Both the position numbers and the translations under genes were made by a program. 64,000 nucleotides of DNA, from the NCBI GenBank assembly GCA_945643635.1, contig CALZFC010000356.1, positions 2,708,501-2,772,500 of the forward strand, written 5' to 3'. Below, one piece after another: positions 30,095 to 44,416 of this stretch (the stretch's first letter is position 1; the number at the start of each line of letters is the position of its first letter). Source of the DNA: Allodiplogaster sudhausi (lineage: Eukaryota > Nematoda > Chromadorea > Rhabditida > Diplogasteridae). A model generated the notes under the pieces. The model saw only the letters and a list, made by a program, of their open reading frames with translations, made no database searches and had not been told where the DNA came from.

Positions 30095-31051
30095 TACGAG
30101 AATGATAAAAGAGCGAACTCTCAGACATCGACGAGTGCGACCTTAACAAGCATAACTGCGACCCGCATGCTGACTGCGAAGACCGCCAACCGCTTCACGA
30201 TGGCGGCGCCAAGTACGAGTGCGTCTGTAAGCCCGGATGGACCGGGAACCCGAAGGCTGGCACGAAGTGTACGCCGTGCCAAGGTACATATAGGCAAGCA
30301 TCATTGCTTCAGCGAAAGCGACAATGTTTGGCATCCACACACACAATGAGCAACAAACAATAGACCCAATTGTGTTTCCATTTGCCTAATTGTCACACAC
30401 ACACACACAATTAGGAGAATCAGGGAACGCAGATTGAGTATTGTTCCAAATAGCCGCTCGAAATTTACCAAAACTGATCGAAAGAATGACAAGAGCGATA
30501 TGAACGCTTCGAGGAAATGTGTACTTGATCAAAGATCAAAGATCAAAGATCAAGCACACCCAACATCCCAGACAACAACGAATGCGTCGAGCGGCCGGAC
30601 GCTTGCCCCGCGAACGCGGAGTGCGTGAACACGCTCGGCTCATTCACCTGCCCGTGCAAGCCGGGCTTCGAGAAGAAGGTCTCCAGGTGCGGTCGTGTGT
30701 CCATTTCAGTGGTGTCATTTAAGTGATGGTGTCATTTGCAGACTCCCTAGTTGATTATACGAACAGGAGCATTCGCGCGCCATTTTGCTTGACCACTGCG
30801 ACTTACAACTAGCTCAATGTATTTCGCGTAGTTAGCCAGTCATGGCACGTTGCCAAAAAAACTACAATTAAAAAACCACAATATCTTAAGATTGCAAGGA
30901 AAATCATGGTGAGAGCCAAAATTATTCAAATTTTGGTAAGAGAAATTGTAATTTAGTGCGAATTAGTGAAACAGACGGAGACGCCGACTTACTGTAACAA
31001 CTAAAATTTTACTAACTATCGTCTTGGGTCACCGTGTGACACAAGTGCGAT

Positions 31052-31089
<38 letters not shown>

Positions 31090-34000
31090 CGAGAGAGCGA
31101 GAGAGCGAGAGAGAGAGCATGTGATTTAGAGTGGCGAAAACTCAAATAGATTGCGGCTTGAGCTTCATATGCTCCTTAAATGCAGCAATGGCAGCGAGGT
31201 ATGCGAGGACATTGACGAGTGCAAGCAGCCGCACGTCTGCTCGCCGTTCGCAACGTGCACCAATCTGCCCGGCACCTACAACTGCACCTGCCGCCATGGC
31301 TACACGGGCGACGGAAAGAAATGCGCACGTTGGATATTCATGATCATTCTTCTTTTTTTTTTGACAAAAAAAATAGCAAAAATGCATTTCTTGACTTCTC
31401 TAACGCCCTCCCTTAAATCCTTCACTCTCTCTCTCTCTCTCTCTTTTTCTATCTCTCTGACTCATTCCATCTCCCTCTCTACATCTCCCTCTCCTTCTCC
31501 ATCTCTCTCTCTCTCTTTCTCTCTTTCACTCCCCCTCTCTCCTCTCTTTCTCTCTCTCTCTCTTTATCTCTCTCATTCTTTCTCTCTCTCTCCCTCTCTC
31601 TCTCTTCAGCGGATCCCGAATTCTTCTGTGCTGAGTGCGATAATAAAACAACAGACTGCACACTTACATCAGCGGGCGATGCATACAAATGCACCTGCAA
31701 GAAGGTGCGCATAAAAACATCTGAAAAAGCTAGAAATAAATGAAACTCTTGAAACAAAAGATAGCTTTACGATTTAAGATAATAATAAGTAAATTTCCTA
31801 GCTTTAAGAAAAATTTCCACTCTTTCCGATTCCGGTCATTTTACAGAATTTCCTTGACCTTTTCCTGCAGTTGGGTAAAACTACAGAATAGTGCTCTATG
31901 TGAATTGATAAATGTGGCCTCTTAATGCAGTTCCACGAGCGCGTCGACGACAGAGCTTGCCGTATCATTACCTATTGCAACAAGGCAGAAATTCGGTAAG
32001 CTTGAAAAAATATATATTTATTTATTTCAAAAATAAGAATATGATGGAGAAGAATAACAATAATAATACGGTATTTTCCCTATTAGTTGCCCCTCCCTCT
32101 ATTAGAACCCCCCCCCCTCTAATAGTACCCCTCCGCTTGACAGGGCATTGAAAAATACTACCCCTCCCTCTAATAGAACCCCCCCTCTCTAATAGTGCCC
32201 CCCTCTCGCAGGGGCGTTGAAAAATAGTGCCCCCGGGGCACTAATAGAGAAAATACGGTAATAATAAATAAATAAATACTCCTTGTGCGTGCACGCAGAA
32301 ACTGCGCGCCGGAAGGCAAGGCAGACTGCATCGATCGACCGGACGGCTCCGGCTTCGACTGCGTCTGCAAGGCCGGCTACGAAGGCGACGGCCGCCACTG
32401 CAGCCGTGCGTTCTCTCACTGCTGTCATTCGACAGAGCCAATGAATCAATCAATCAAACAATCAATCCATATTCAAGCACTCTCAATGACGGATGCGATT
32501 TAGTGTGACAGAAAAGATGGGAACAGACACCGGAATTTCCCCATACTGTCTATTCTGTATACCTATTTCAATTCTGTACATTTCAATTCTGTCTATTTTC
32601 TGTACATTTCAATTCTGTCTATTTCAATTCTGTACATTTAAATTCTGTCTATTTCAATTCTGTACATTTCAATTCTGTCTATTTCAATTTTGTACATTTC
32701 AATTCTGTCTATTTCAATTTTGAACATTTCAATTCTGCATTTCTCAGTGCGCGCCTCTCAAATGCATTAGCTAATGCTACGAATACAATATTCAGCGATC
32801 GATATCTGCGAACGCGAGCGTCCGTGCTATCTCGTATCGAATGCGATCTGCGAGGCGGACCGGGCGGATCCACGCAGCAAGTTCTCGTGCCCGTGCTCCG
32901 TTGGCTACATCCGCCAGCTGGCTGATCGCGGCAACGACTCGACACCCTGCTGGGGTACGGTAGGGGGAAGACTAGTCCGCTAGGGTACGGTAGATGAAGA
33001 AGACTGCGAAACGGCTGTTATAAAGCAAGTCGAAATTCGTAAATAGGGTTAATGGCAAGCCGTCTGGCCTCGTTCAGGACTGACGTCGCAGCCCGTGAAC
33101 AACTGCACGCTCTGCGACCCAAAGGTCGAAGTCTGCCAGAAGGTCGCCAACGACGAACACCTCCGAACTTGCGTCTGCAGGGAGGGCTACATTAGAGGGC
33201 AGAACGGACGCTGTCTCGGTCAGCGATCGCTGTGTCATCTTTAAATGAATACAAACATGAATGTAAATATTTAAATGAATACAAATATGAAGATATATTT
33301 AATTGAATTCAAATATGAATATATAAATTTAAATGAATACAAATATGAATATATATTTAAATGAATACAAATATGAATATATATTTAGATGAATGATTTA
33401 TTTAATTCTATATAACTAAATTAATAAATAAACTTGCCTTTTTTATTTAACTAAATTAATAAATAGACTTGCCCTTTTTTTAATTTAAGAAAATTAATAA
33501 TAGATTTGCCTTTTTTATTTAACTAAATTAATAAATAGAATTGCCTAGTTTTAAAATTTAAGTTAATTAATAATATACTTCACTTTTTAAATTTAAGTTA
33601 ATTAATAGTAGATTTGCTTTTTTTTATTTATCTGAATTAATAAATAGTCTTGCCTTTTTTTAAGACAAGAACGAGTGCCTCAACAACAATGATAACAACT
33701 GCGATAGAACGCGTGCCAACTGCATTAACCTGGTCAGAGTATTCTTATACTTTACTATAAAAAAAAGGTTTTTTTTTGAAGATTTAGCGAGTAGATAAGC
33801 ATAAATCATTGAATTGAAGTGCCATTTATATTTTTTCTCCTAATTTCAAACTTTTTCAACACAGGTGTACCACATAGACAATGCCTTCTACAAGTGCCAG
33901 TGCCAGGATGGATGGCAAGGCAATGGAACTACCGACAGCTGTACAGGCAAGTTTGGATGCTCAGTTCACACACTGCAACAATCTATGTCTTCAATGGTGT

Positions 34001-37000
34001 AGATGTTCACAATATTAGACACTCTTGCCTTCTATCATAAATATGTTTAAGGTAATTTAGCATGCTATAAAAACCAAAAATTTAGAAAAGATAAAAATAC
34101 AAGAATAAAAAAATTATTCACAGATATCGACGAATGCAAACTGACGCCGCCACCATGCGTCAAGGAGAATCAGGAGTGCTTTAACACAAAGGGCTCCCAT
34201 AAATGCATGTGCAAGACTGGCTACGTTGAGGTCAACACCGGAAATGATGATATTATATTAGATTAAAATTTAATTTATTCTTATTAAGAAAGTCAAATTA
34301 TTTAGCTTGATTACTTAGTTAGTTATCACGCAAAAAAATTGGAAACATTTGATAATGAAATGAATAAATAAATGAATCGACCAATGAATCAATCGATACT
34401 TTTGAGGTGCACGGCGTCGGCATTTGTATTGATGACAACGAGTGCGCTCGGGGCAACTACTCGTGCCCCAACTTCTCGCAGTGCAAGAATACGGTAGGTA
34501 GCACTAATTACCGTATTTTCTCTATTAGTGCCCCCGGGGGCACTATTTTTCAATCCCCTGGAGGGGGGCACTATTAGAGGGGGGGGGGGGGTTCTATTAG
34601 AGGGAGGGGTACTATTTTTCAATGTGATTGACAAAAAGTCTGATAACACCACTTTATTGTCAAAAATGAAGAATTAAAGCTCTTCTTCAACGGAATCATC
34701 ATTGGAATATCAGTTTAACCTTAGATTTTGAATGAATTTGCAATCAGTTCATCGGTAATAGCATCCCATACCCATGCAAGGATTCCAGAAACGTCTCTAT
34801 TAGACAATTAGGGGGGGAGGCACTATAGGAGGGGGGGGTTCTATTAGAAGGAGGGGTACTATTTTTCAATACCCTTGCGAGAGGGGGGGCACTATTAGAG
34901 GAGGGGGGGGGTTCTAATAGAGGGAGGGGCACTAATAGAGAAAATACGGTATGTCATTTATTTATCTATTTATTTACTTATCCATTCATACGTCGTGTTT
35001 TAAAGGTGTCTACAAGAAATATTGAAAAGAATGCGATGCCAAGTCATGCTATCTGCTGATAATGAGAGTAGTGAAGAGAGGGTTGGGGGTAGGATGGCAT
35101 GGCAAACTAAGAGCCTACCGGGCTCTGTTGAAACTAACGATCCACTCGAACAGATCGGAAGCTACGAGTGCGAGTGCCAGCTTGGCTTCAAGGAGACCAG
35201 CAGAGATGAGCGCGGCCAACCCGTTTGTAAAGGTTGGGATACTATAATTGCTGAAAAAGGAGAAGATACTACATTATAAACAGACTGAACTCTCACCTCT
35301 ATAAATAATAATGTAGCATGGTATTTCTGTCTTTATAATACATATCTAAAACATACATTATAAATAGATTGACCTCTCCTCTCTAGAAATAATAATGAAT
35401 CATGACATTTCCGTCTTTTTGTAATACATATCTAAAACACGGTCTTGAAAAGCCGAAAGTCGGCCTAAGCAACATTTACACACACACACAGACATCGACG
35501 AGTGCAAGGAGGGCCTGAATGCCACGGGCACCCTGCTGTGCCAGGCGCCCGGACAGCTTTGCATCAACAACCAGGGCGGCCACGATTGCATCTGCGACAA
35601 GGGCTACCGCGAGGATGCGCTCGGCGAATGCGATGGTTTGGCTGGCAGCATAGAGCACTATTACAATAGTCTTTCATTACTAAAAAAAATTAATTTAAAA
35701 AAAATTGAATTATTATTGCGTTCTTTAAAATAAGCTAAAGAAGCTACTGAAATTTTTTATAAGTGTTTTTTAGTAATTAAAATTAATAGAAAAAAAAGTT
35801 GAATGAAGAAAAGGACGACAACTTCATAGAAACAAATATAAAATAGTATTAATATAATAATAATGGTAGGTAATTTACTATTGAATGCAGACATTGACGA
35901 GTGCATGGATCGCATGGACGACTGCGATGGCCCGACGACCTCGTGCAAGAACACGGATGGCAGCTTCGTCTGCGAGTGCAAGGCGGGCTATAAGCGCACC
36001 TCGAACACGACGTGCACAGGTTTGTGTGGCTGCATTTGGCGGGAGAATGTGTTTTTTCAGCCAATTTGAATTTGAATTTCCCGCCTTTTTACAGACATTG
36101 ACGAGTGCGCCGCAAAGACACACCGTTGTGACGAGAACGCCAAGTGCCACAATCTCGTGCCGTCCTACAAGTGCGTCTGCAACGACGGATACAGCGCGGC
36201 ACCCGACAGCCATCCACTGCGGCCAGAATGCAATCGTGAGAGAGAGAGAGAGAGAGTGAAAAGTGGAAGGAGGTGTGAGAAAGATTACGACAATGAAGGT
36301 GATAGAGAGAGAGAGAAAGAGCGTGAGATATCAGAGAAAGAGATTGAAGTTGACAGAGAAGAGTGAGAGAGCGAGAGTGGGTAGGGAGAGCGAGCGTTAG
36401 AGATATTGAGAGAGAGAGAGAGAGAGAGAGACCGGGACATCTGCCTGCACAGGCAACGCCGTCTGCAAGGTGAACCCGAAGATATGCGTCGCTGGCGCAT
36501 GCATCGACACGGACGCGGATCCGTACTACAGGTGCCAATGCCAGCCCGGCTCCGTCTCCTACAACAACACTGTCTGCATCAGTCAGTTATCATCGTCTCC
36601 TACAATATACCTCTATAAATACTGGCGGGAAATTCAAAAAGTCATTTCAATTCTAACTAATCCGTAATTAGGAAGAAAAAACTCGAAAGAACCCACTTTG
36701 AAGCAGCATAAATGAGAAGTGTTCGCAGTCGATTCAAGGATTTATTGCGATATAATTTGTTTTCCAAATATTCATAGCAATCAATATTTGTGCATCCAAC
36801 ATTTATTATGAATCATGTGAGCACTTTTGACTTTAAATCTTATCTTATCATAATTCTTTAATAAATAAACGCTGCAATTTTCTCAGCGTCCATCTGTTAA
36901 TGAATTAATTAACACTAATTAATTAATTAAGCAATTAATTTCAGCGGCCGCCTACTGCGACGATGTCGAGTTCAAGTGCGCGCTCCCCGGGCAATGCACG

Positions 37001-37732
37001 CAGAAGACGTGCAAGTGCCCGAAGGGCTACGAGTGGCAGAGAGTGCCCGAGCCGCTCACCATCGAGAAGATCAAGCAGCGCAAGGGATGCGAGGGTCAGA
37101 GAGGGAGGAGAGAGAAAGAAAGAGAGAGAGAGCGAGAGAGAGAGAGAAAGAGAGAGAGAGACATTGTGAGTAGAGTACATATGTACCTGTGCATTCAAGA
37201 TCAACAACCACAAAAAAAAGTTGATTTGTCAGAGAAAAAAAAAATGTATACGAAAGGAAAAAAAGCCTATACGCAGGCAGGGAAGGCGAGAGAGGGCGCA
37301 GTTGGAAAGACAATGAACCCATAATTCTCCCTTATGTGGTTTAATTAATCGGAACGCCAGCACGATATCGAGACGAGAGTCCAATATATAGGCCAATTTG
37401 TCGGATTCCGGGAGGCGAAAAATCATCAGAATCTCTCCCATCTTGGATCCCTTGAACATCCTTGAACCAACCGGATAAAACTTGAAAATAAAAGCATTTA
37501 AGAACCGAGACGATTATTGATTTTTTTTGTTGAGTTATTGACTATATTAACTACATTATATTGAATGGAATTATTGACTATATTATATTATATTGACTGC
37601 AGCCATCTCGTGGTGCTCACGCTTCGGCGACCGCTGCACGTCGCCGATGGGCTGCCGCGACACGGGCCCCGGCATTGGCGAGTGCTTCTGCCCGAACGGC
37701 TTCTACGAGGACGTCGGCATGTGCATCGGTCA

Positions 37733-37766
<34 letters not shown>

Positions 37767-37911
37767 TCCAAACCTTCTCCCTTCTCCTTTTCCCTTTCTC
37801 TCTCTCTCTTTCTCCCTATCTCTCCCTCTCTCTCTCACTCTTTCCATTTTCGACCCTCCCTCTCACTCTTTCCCTCTCTATCTCTACGTCTCTCTCTAGC
37901 TCTTCCTGTCT

Positions 37912-37955
<44 letters not shown>

Positions 37956-38102
37956 TCCAAACCTTCTCTCTTCTATTTTTCCCTTTCTCTCTCTCTCTCT
38001 TTCTCCCTATCTCTCCCTCTCTCTCTCACTCTTTCCATTTTCGACCCTCCCTCTCACTCTTTCCCTCTCTATCTCTACGTCTCTCTCTAGCTCTTCCTGT
38101 CT

Positions 38103-38149
<47 letters not shown>

Positions 38150-38352
38150 CACAGACATCAACGAGTGCCGCAATGCGTCCTACTCGTGCCCACCTCATTC
38201 TGTGTGCCAGAATCTGCAAGGCTCGTATCTCTGCGTGTGCCAAGACGGCTTTGCGCAGCAGTCACGCGCACCCGACCATCTCATCAAGCCGGACTGTGTC
38301 GATGTCGACGAGTGTCAACTCGGCAGAGACAACTGCACCAAGTACTCGGTGC

Positions 38353-38391
<39 letters not shown>

Positions 38392-39076
38392 CTGTCTCTT
38401 TCTTTCTCCCTCTCTCCCTCGCTCTCTCTCTCTCTCTATCTGTCCGTCGCGCTCTCTCCCACTCTTAATCTGTATATTTCTTTATCTCCATCCCGCTCTC
38501 TTTCTCTCTCGATCTCTCTCATTCTCTCCCTCTCCTCCTCCGAGAAACATCCCGTTCCCCACCTTTTCTACGCTGTTCATGAATAACGATAATACGAAAC
38601 ATGCTGCTCCATTTTCAGAACAGCTACTGCAAGAACCTCAATCCCGGCTTTGTTTGCGAGTGCAAGAAAGGCTTCGAGCAGTCTCAGGTATTTTTAGACG
38701 ATGAAGAAGAAAAATAATTATGCCTCATTTTTAGACCAAATTAGGTTTCGATTTGTAAATTTAGAAAATAGTAATAATTAAAAAATAATAATTTAACCTT
38801 TTTTTTTGAAGAAAACATTATAATTAGTATATCTCAGACCGGCATCGGCTGTGACGACATCAACGAGTGCCAGAAGAAGCCGTGCGACAAGAACGCCGTC
38901 TGCAAGAACTACCCGGGCTCCTTCGAGTGCAAGTGCTTGGATGGCTTCATCGGCAACGGCATCAACTGCACAGGTATGGATATGCATAATTATTATAATA
39001 AGTATAGTTTTTTTTATTAATTTAGGATATTTACTATTTCTGTAGATTTCTTGGTAAAATCAGCAACATAAATTAC

Positions 39077-39111
<35 letters not shown>

Positions 39112-42100
39112 TAATTTGTCACTTAGACAATTTTTTTCTAGATCTTTATTACCTTTAAACTTCTTTATAGACAATTGTTTTTTACCCTTATTTAAAGACA
39201 TATGCAGCTTAAACATTCTTTTCCAGACTTTTATAAATTCCTTTTCTTTCTAGACATCAACGAGTGCCACGAGGGCCGCGACAAGTGCAACCGCGTGACG
39301 CAGGACTGCGTCAACATGGAGGGCATGTACAACTGCACGTGCAAGAAGGGCTTCGACTACGACAAGGGCGGCCTCTGCAAGAGTCAGCGAGGGCCTTTAT
39401 TTGACATTCAGTTGATTGATCAACCAAATTCCAGGGGTGGCCGGGGGCCGAAAATATCCGGCCCCGGCCCTCAGGGTAGGCCCCGGCCCCGGCCCCCGTG
39501 GTCGGCCCCGAAGGAGGCCTTAACCCCAAAGCTAAAAAATTGTCTTAAAAAAATTTCATGTCGGGGAAAAATTCATCCAAAAGTGAGAAAATGCGTATGC
39601 GCAATACATCTGTAACGCAAACTGACACATTTCATCATAAATTGGCTCATAATTTGTTCAACTGGTGGAGAACTTCATTTAATCATCCACAGCCCCCAGG
39701 GTAGGCCCCGGCCCCGGGGCCGGGGCCGGCCACCCCTGCCTTCCCTTTGACTTTCTTCTAATTAGTTCTTTGTTACAGACAATGACTAAATCCCAGTTGC
39801 AGAAAATCGCTGTATACTAGTTACAGAAGATTCCTGTACCCTATATCATATATCTCATCTCCTCTTAGACATCGACGAATGCCTGACGCCGGCGCTGAAC
39901 AACTGCACGGTGCGCAACCTGACGTGCGTGGACACGATCGGCTCCTTCTACTGCGACTGCCCCAAGGGCTTCGTCAAGAGCGTCAAGGACGGCCAGGACA
40001 TCTGCATTGGTGAGGAAGACGGAAGAAGACCCACAAAATTCTCCGACCTCGGCCCCGGGAATGGCCTCAGCTTGTTGCAATGCTTAAAACTATTGTAACT
40101 CCTTGGCCAAAGTCATATACTCACTTTTCCGACAGTTAAAATGGAATTTTTGACGCCCTTTTTAGTGGAGCAATGCTCAGCCTTTGTTTGGTCAACTTTG
40201 TACAAATATATTCGTAGATTTTTTTTCTTCAACAAATATATTCGTAGACGTCAACGAGTGCACGGTGCTGCTGCGCGACGCGTGCCCGAACGGCCCAGGC
40301 GACCGGTGCGTCAACAATCAAGGCGACTACGACTGCGACTGCCGACCCGGCTTCCAGAAGCCAAAGGCATGCATTGCGACGCCGAAGAAATGCCAGTGCG
40401 AGGACATTCTCGAGTGCAAAGAGGTCTTTATGCCACTTTCTCTCTTTATCTCTCATTCTCTCGCTCCTTCCTCTCTCTCTCTCTCTCTCTGCTTCTTTTT
40501 TCTATTCTTAGAGCGGTTTCATACTTCCTTGAAAGAGAACCGCTAGCTAACCAGAAGCTTATACTCAGCTATTGACAGCAAAGCTGAACAGCTTCCTTAT
40601 TTCTGATATCTCTGGCTTTATCTCAGACGTCTCAGGCCTTATCTTCGCTAACTCTCGTCTTTTCTCTGATATCTCCGACATCTCTTGCCTCATCTTTAAT
40701 CTCCATCCCTCAGGGCATCATCGATGTCAAGGGCGCGCCGCGTTCCGCGTGCGGCACGAACGCCGTGTGCACCGAGATGCTTGGCAGCTACGAGTGCAAG
40801 TGCAAGCCGCAGCACGAAGGCGATGCGTACACCAATTGCACGCGTAAGTGTTGAAGACCGGGAGAAGATATATTCCTAGATTTTTTTTACAAATATATTC
40901 GTAGAGTCAAACAATTTGCTGTAAACTTGTAATGCGTAACTTTTTTAAACTTTAACCAGGATATTGAGCAAAAATATTCATTTGTACTAAAAAATTCGGC
41001 CATAATTAACTTTTCTCCATAGCAGTAACGTCATCATAGACTAGACGACTGAGGCGCGCTTCTTTACAGCAATCGACCTGTGCGCCAAGTTCCCATGCAC
41101 GGACGCCGGACAGATTTGCACCATTCAGAGCCTCGAGTGCAACAGTGAGCGGCGCATTCTCTATTTCTATCGATTGCTTTTTTTTTTTTAGATCTTATTG
41201 ATTTATTTTGGAAGTAAAATTAACATTTTAAAATAAAATTTTGAAAGTAAAATCAACAAAAAAAAGCAAACGTTCACATCTCCCAGTGTCGCTGATCCAC
41301 AAGCCATGCCAAAAGCAAGCGCCGATTTGCGTGTGCAAGGACGGACACATCAAGATCCAAGACGGCAGGTGCATCGAGAACCCGTGCCGCTTGAACAACG
41401 GTGAATTTTATTTATTTATTTATTTTCATATTTCTTTTCTTCTTTTTCTCCTGCTTCTGCCGCGCCTTCATTCTCAAAAAAGTTCGGTCAGGGGTCCCGG
41501 AACTCAAAAAAAATTGTTCTGAGGTGTGAGGGAACTTTCCCGGACTTTTTACATGCTATAGCATGGAACCTCGGAGGTTTTCTTGACCGCTCCGGGAAAG
41601 ATACCGGACCGATTTTGCTCAAATGTACCCAGCGCACCGGGAAAGATCCCGCATCTTTGAAATGGTGAGAAATAACGTGTAAAAGTGGAGGCGCTGACAA
41701 ACCTACTCGAGATATGGTTTGTCTGGCCTCTCTCATTTCGTGGTTATCTTTAGTTTTCTCTCGCAGTCAAGGCAATTTCCGGGAAATAACGCTCACCGAC
41801 ACCCGAACCCATGTCGCGTTTAGGTCCGGGAGATTTTTTTCTAGGCATCTTTCTCTCTTTCTTTGTTTCTTAGTTTGTTTCCTACATATTTTCTTTCTTT
41901 CCTTCTTGCTCTGTTTCTAACTATCTTTCTTTCTTTTTCCCTACTATCTTTCTTACTTTATTTCACACTTATTTTCTTTCCTTCTCTCTTACTTTTTTTT
42001 CTTACTTTCTGGTTTACCTATTCTTACTTACTTTCTGTCTTTCTTTCTTCCTTTCTTTCCGTATTTCATACTTTGCCTCCTACTTTCATCCTTGATTTCT

Positions 42101-44384
42101 TTCTTTCAAACTTTATTTCTTACGTCTTTACAGAAAGCTATGAATTCCAACGAAAACGTTGCTCCTTCGTTCTCAAGAACTATATATTTTCTCACTTTAT
42201 TTTTTTGAGAATTCCTCAGGTTCTCCGTCAAATGATTATTAATACAGCTGGAGAAAAGCGATGTAATTTGAGCCAAAAATGCAACAACAAAAAAAATTAA
42301 GTCCTCATTGTTACAAGCTAAAATGGTCTTTTCTTTCCAATGGAAAGTTTGACCTTCTTTGCAGTGCAGGAGGAAGAACAGCTTACGACGAAATTCTAAT
42401 TTGAAAATGTATATCAAAGTAATAAAATATACGAATGAACATTTTCATGCAAAAGGAATGTAATTTTAGTGCGCATGACAAACTGTTTTCTCCGGGAACT
42501 TTCCCGCACCACTCAAGTTTTTCTACAGGAACTTCCCGGGACCGGTGCGGGAATTCTGAAAGTTCCCGCACCGCTCCCGGAACTTTTACCATAGAATGAA
42601 GGCGCGGCTGAAAATTTCAAGCGAGTTTTTACAAAAAAAATTTTTTTTTTTAACTTATGGTAAGCTATAAATTTGTCTCGTTCAAGAAGAAAAAAGTATA
42701 CATTTGTACATTTGTATGCTAATGAATATTTTTTAAGTTCAAATATTATGCGAAAATGTATCCGAGTAATTTAAGAGCAAGTGTGGTTGAATGAGCGTTA
42801 AATATTAAAAAAAAAAGTTATAATATTAATTAATTAATTAATTAATGATTGAACAGGCGGCTGCGGCAAGGACGCCCTGTGCATTCCGCAGCCGGTGAAC
42901 GGCTCGGCAACGTGCAGCTGCCCGAATCCGCTCGTGCTCGACGACAAGAAGAACTGCGTCACGAGCAATCCGTGCAAATGCGAAGGAGTACGTGACACGC
43001 AGACGCCATTCTGAATACGATGATGCACAATTCATTGAGAAAAGAAGAGAGAAAACTGTTGTAGATCTCGATATTGATCAGGATAACTATTGATTTGAAC
43101 ATAGACTACGCACATCGATTGATTTGCATATGTCGATCGATTAATTTGCATATCTCGATTGTCATCTCCGTCGCCTTCGTTCCAGGACGCGGTCAATTGC
43201 CGTTCCGACGTGTGTCCCGACAAGCCGCGACAGACGTGCTACAACCAGAACACCAAGGCAGTTTGCCTCTGCGATAAGGGCTCCGAATTTGACGAGACGA
43301 CGAAAAAGTGCAAAGGTGAGAGCCGACCTCATTTCTTGAGGCAAGGAAAAAGCACCGTCCAAGTAGCCCGTTTTTGACAGAAATATTGATCGGCAGCATT
43401 TCTGCGTGCATTTAATAATTAAAAGCATTCATACTCACTGAAGAGCAGCCGTACTTTCTCTGTGTGAGGAAACAGCGCTTGCAAACGACGGGTCAAAATG
43501 CATGGATTGATCACTCCCGTTGAGATATCAACGAGTGCTTGACGGACAAGTCTGCGTGCCCGACCGCGGCGAACTGCACGAACCTGGATCCTTCATACAC
43601 ATGCGTCTGCCCGCGCGGACAGATCTACCGACCGCCGAAATGCATTGGTCAGTGTGCAAATAACATCACATGATAATGACATTTTAGCTGGGATATATAA
43701 CCGCTAGTGTTTGATGGCAAATATCCATCATTCGCCAAACTACGCTGTTTTTGCCCGCAATGGTATCGCGGTTTCGTGGTTTCAATGGTACTCTTTCAAA
43801 AACAATTCTATCTCTCGCTTTGAGTGGACTGCGGCTGCACGCGCGAGAACTACTGCCGCCACGACATTAACGCCTACTGCGCCCGCGTCGACTTTGAGCA
43901 CGAGTACTGCATGTGCAGGGAGGGCTACCAGGGCACGGGCCGGCCGAGCGATCCGGCTTGCGAGAGTGAGATATTATTAAGCCCCTCGGCCATTTTCACT
44001 ACGCCCACAATGCCCCACAAAAAGCGTTCGCAAACGTGAAAAGCCACCAGCCATTATTAACGAGTCTGTGAACTTGTTCTCGACGGTTTACTGGACACGG
44101 CTCCTTTAAATTATTTTATTTTATTTTTTTAAATAATTTATTTTACTTTTTTTTTAAATTCTTTCCTTATTCCTCGACATAGTATATGTCAATTGCCAGC
44201 GCTCGACTGGTGCAAGGAAGAGGAGAAGAAGACTGGCAAGAAGCCGTGTGCTGGCGAGAACGAATCGGGCGTCTCCACCGACCGCAAGTGCGAGTGCCTC
44301 TGCGACAAAGGCTACGAGCGCAACGCGTCCAGCGGCGTCTGCCAGTGTCAGAAGAGGAGAAATTTTATTATTGTTTTATAATAA

Positions 44385-44416
<32 letters not shown>

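Larger units (their letters stand above)
27794..33218 (+). other. EGF gene, block 1: N-terminal exons
   Basis: Exons 27794-27849, 28006-28098, 28175-28220, 28594-28731, 29090-29251, 30125-30283, 30572-30686, 31186-31328, 31610-31704, 31931-31995, 32299-32405, 32796-32954, 33078-33218. The first three encode a non-EGF start ([18 protein letters not shown]). The third could read on to a TAG at 28259; a donor at 28221 keeps the frame into 28594, but it is weak, so this junction is the least certain. The first canonical calcium-binding EGF is in 30125-30283 (DIDEC). The exon ending at 30686 leaves a phase-2 junction that completes Ser in the next exon, restoring the sixth cysteine of that module. 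Confidence 0.75.
33665..38687 (+). other. EGF gene, block 2
   Basis: Exons 33665-33732, 33865-33946, 34124-34230, 34407-34493, 35154-35232, 35492-35635, 35891-36019, 36095-36235, 36453-36581, 36945-37094, 37603-37728, 38155-38348, 38619-38687. Several EGF modules are split in the middle by phase-0 introns (33732/33865, 34493/35154, 38348/38619), unlike the usual one-exon modules. The exon ending at 33946 has a GC donor (acag|gcaagt). Exon 38155-38348 holds one EGF module and the start of the next ([12 protein letters not shown]). Confidence 0.85.
38838..43315 (+). other. EGF gene, block 3
   Basis: Exons 38838-38973, 39254-39382, 39869-40009, 40248-40423, 40714-40843, 41070-41144, 41287-41400, 42857-42987, 43186-43315. 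The first four carry calcium-binding EGF modules (DINEC, DINEC, DIDEC, DVNEC). Exons 41070-41400 and 42857-43315 encode shorter cysteine-rich modules lacking the D-x-[DN]-E start. Introns 39383-39868 and 41401-42856 contain transposon-like insertions. Confidence 0.85.

Noticed and set aside
37565..38704. 379-codon plus-strand frame
   Set aside because: Created by (CT)n intron repeats and the wrong frame of two EGF exons; the real exons are 37603-37728, 38155-38348 and 38619-38687.
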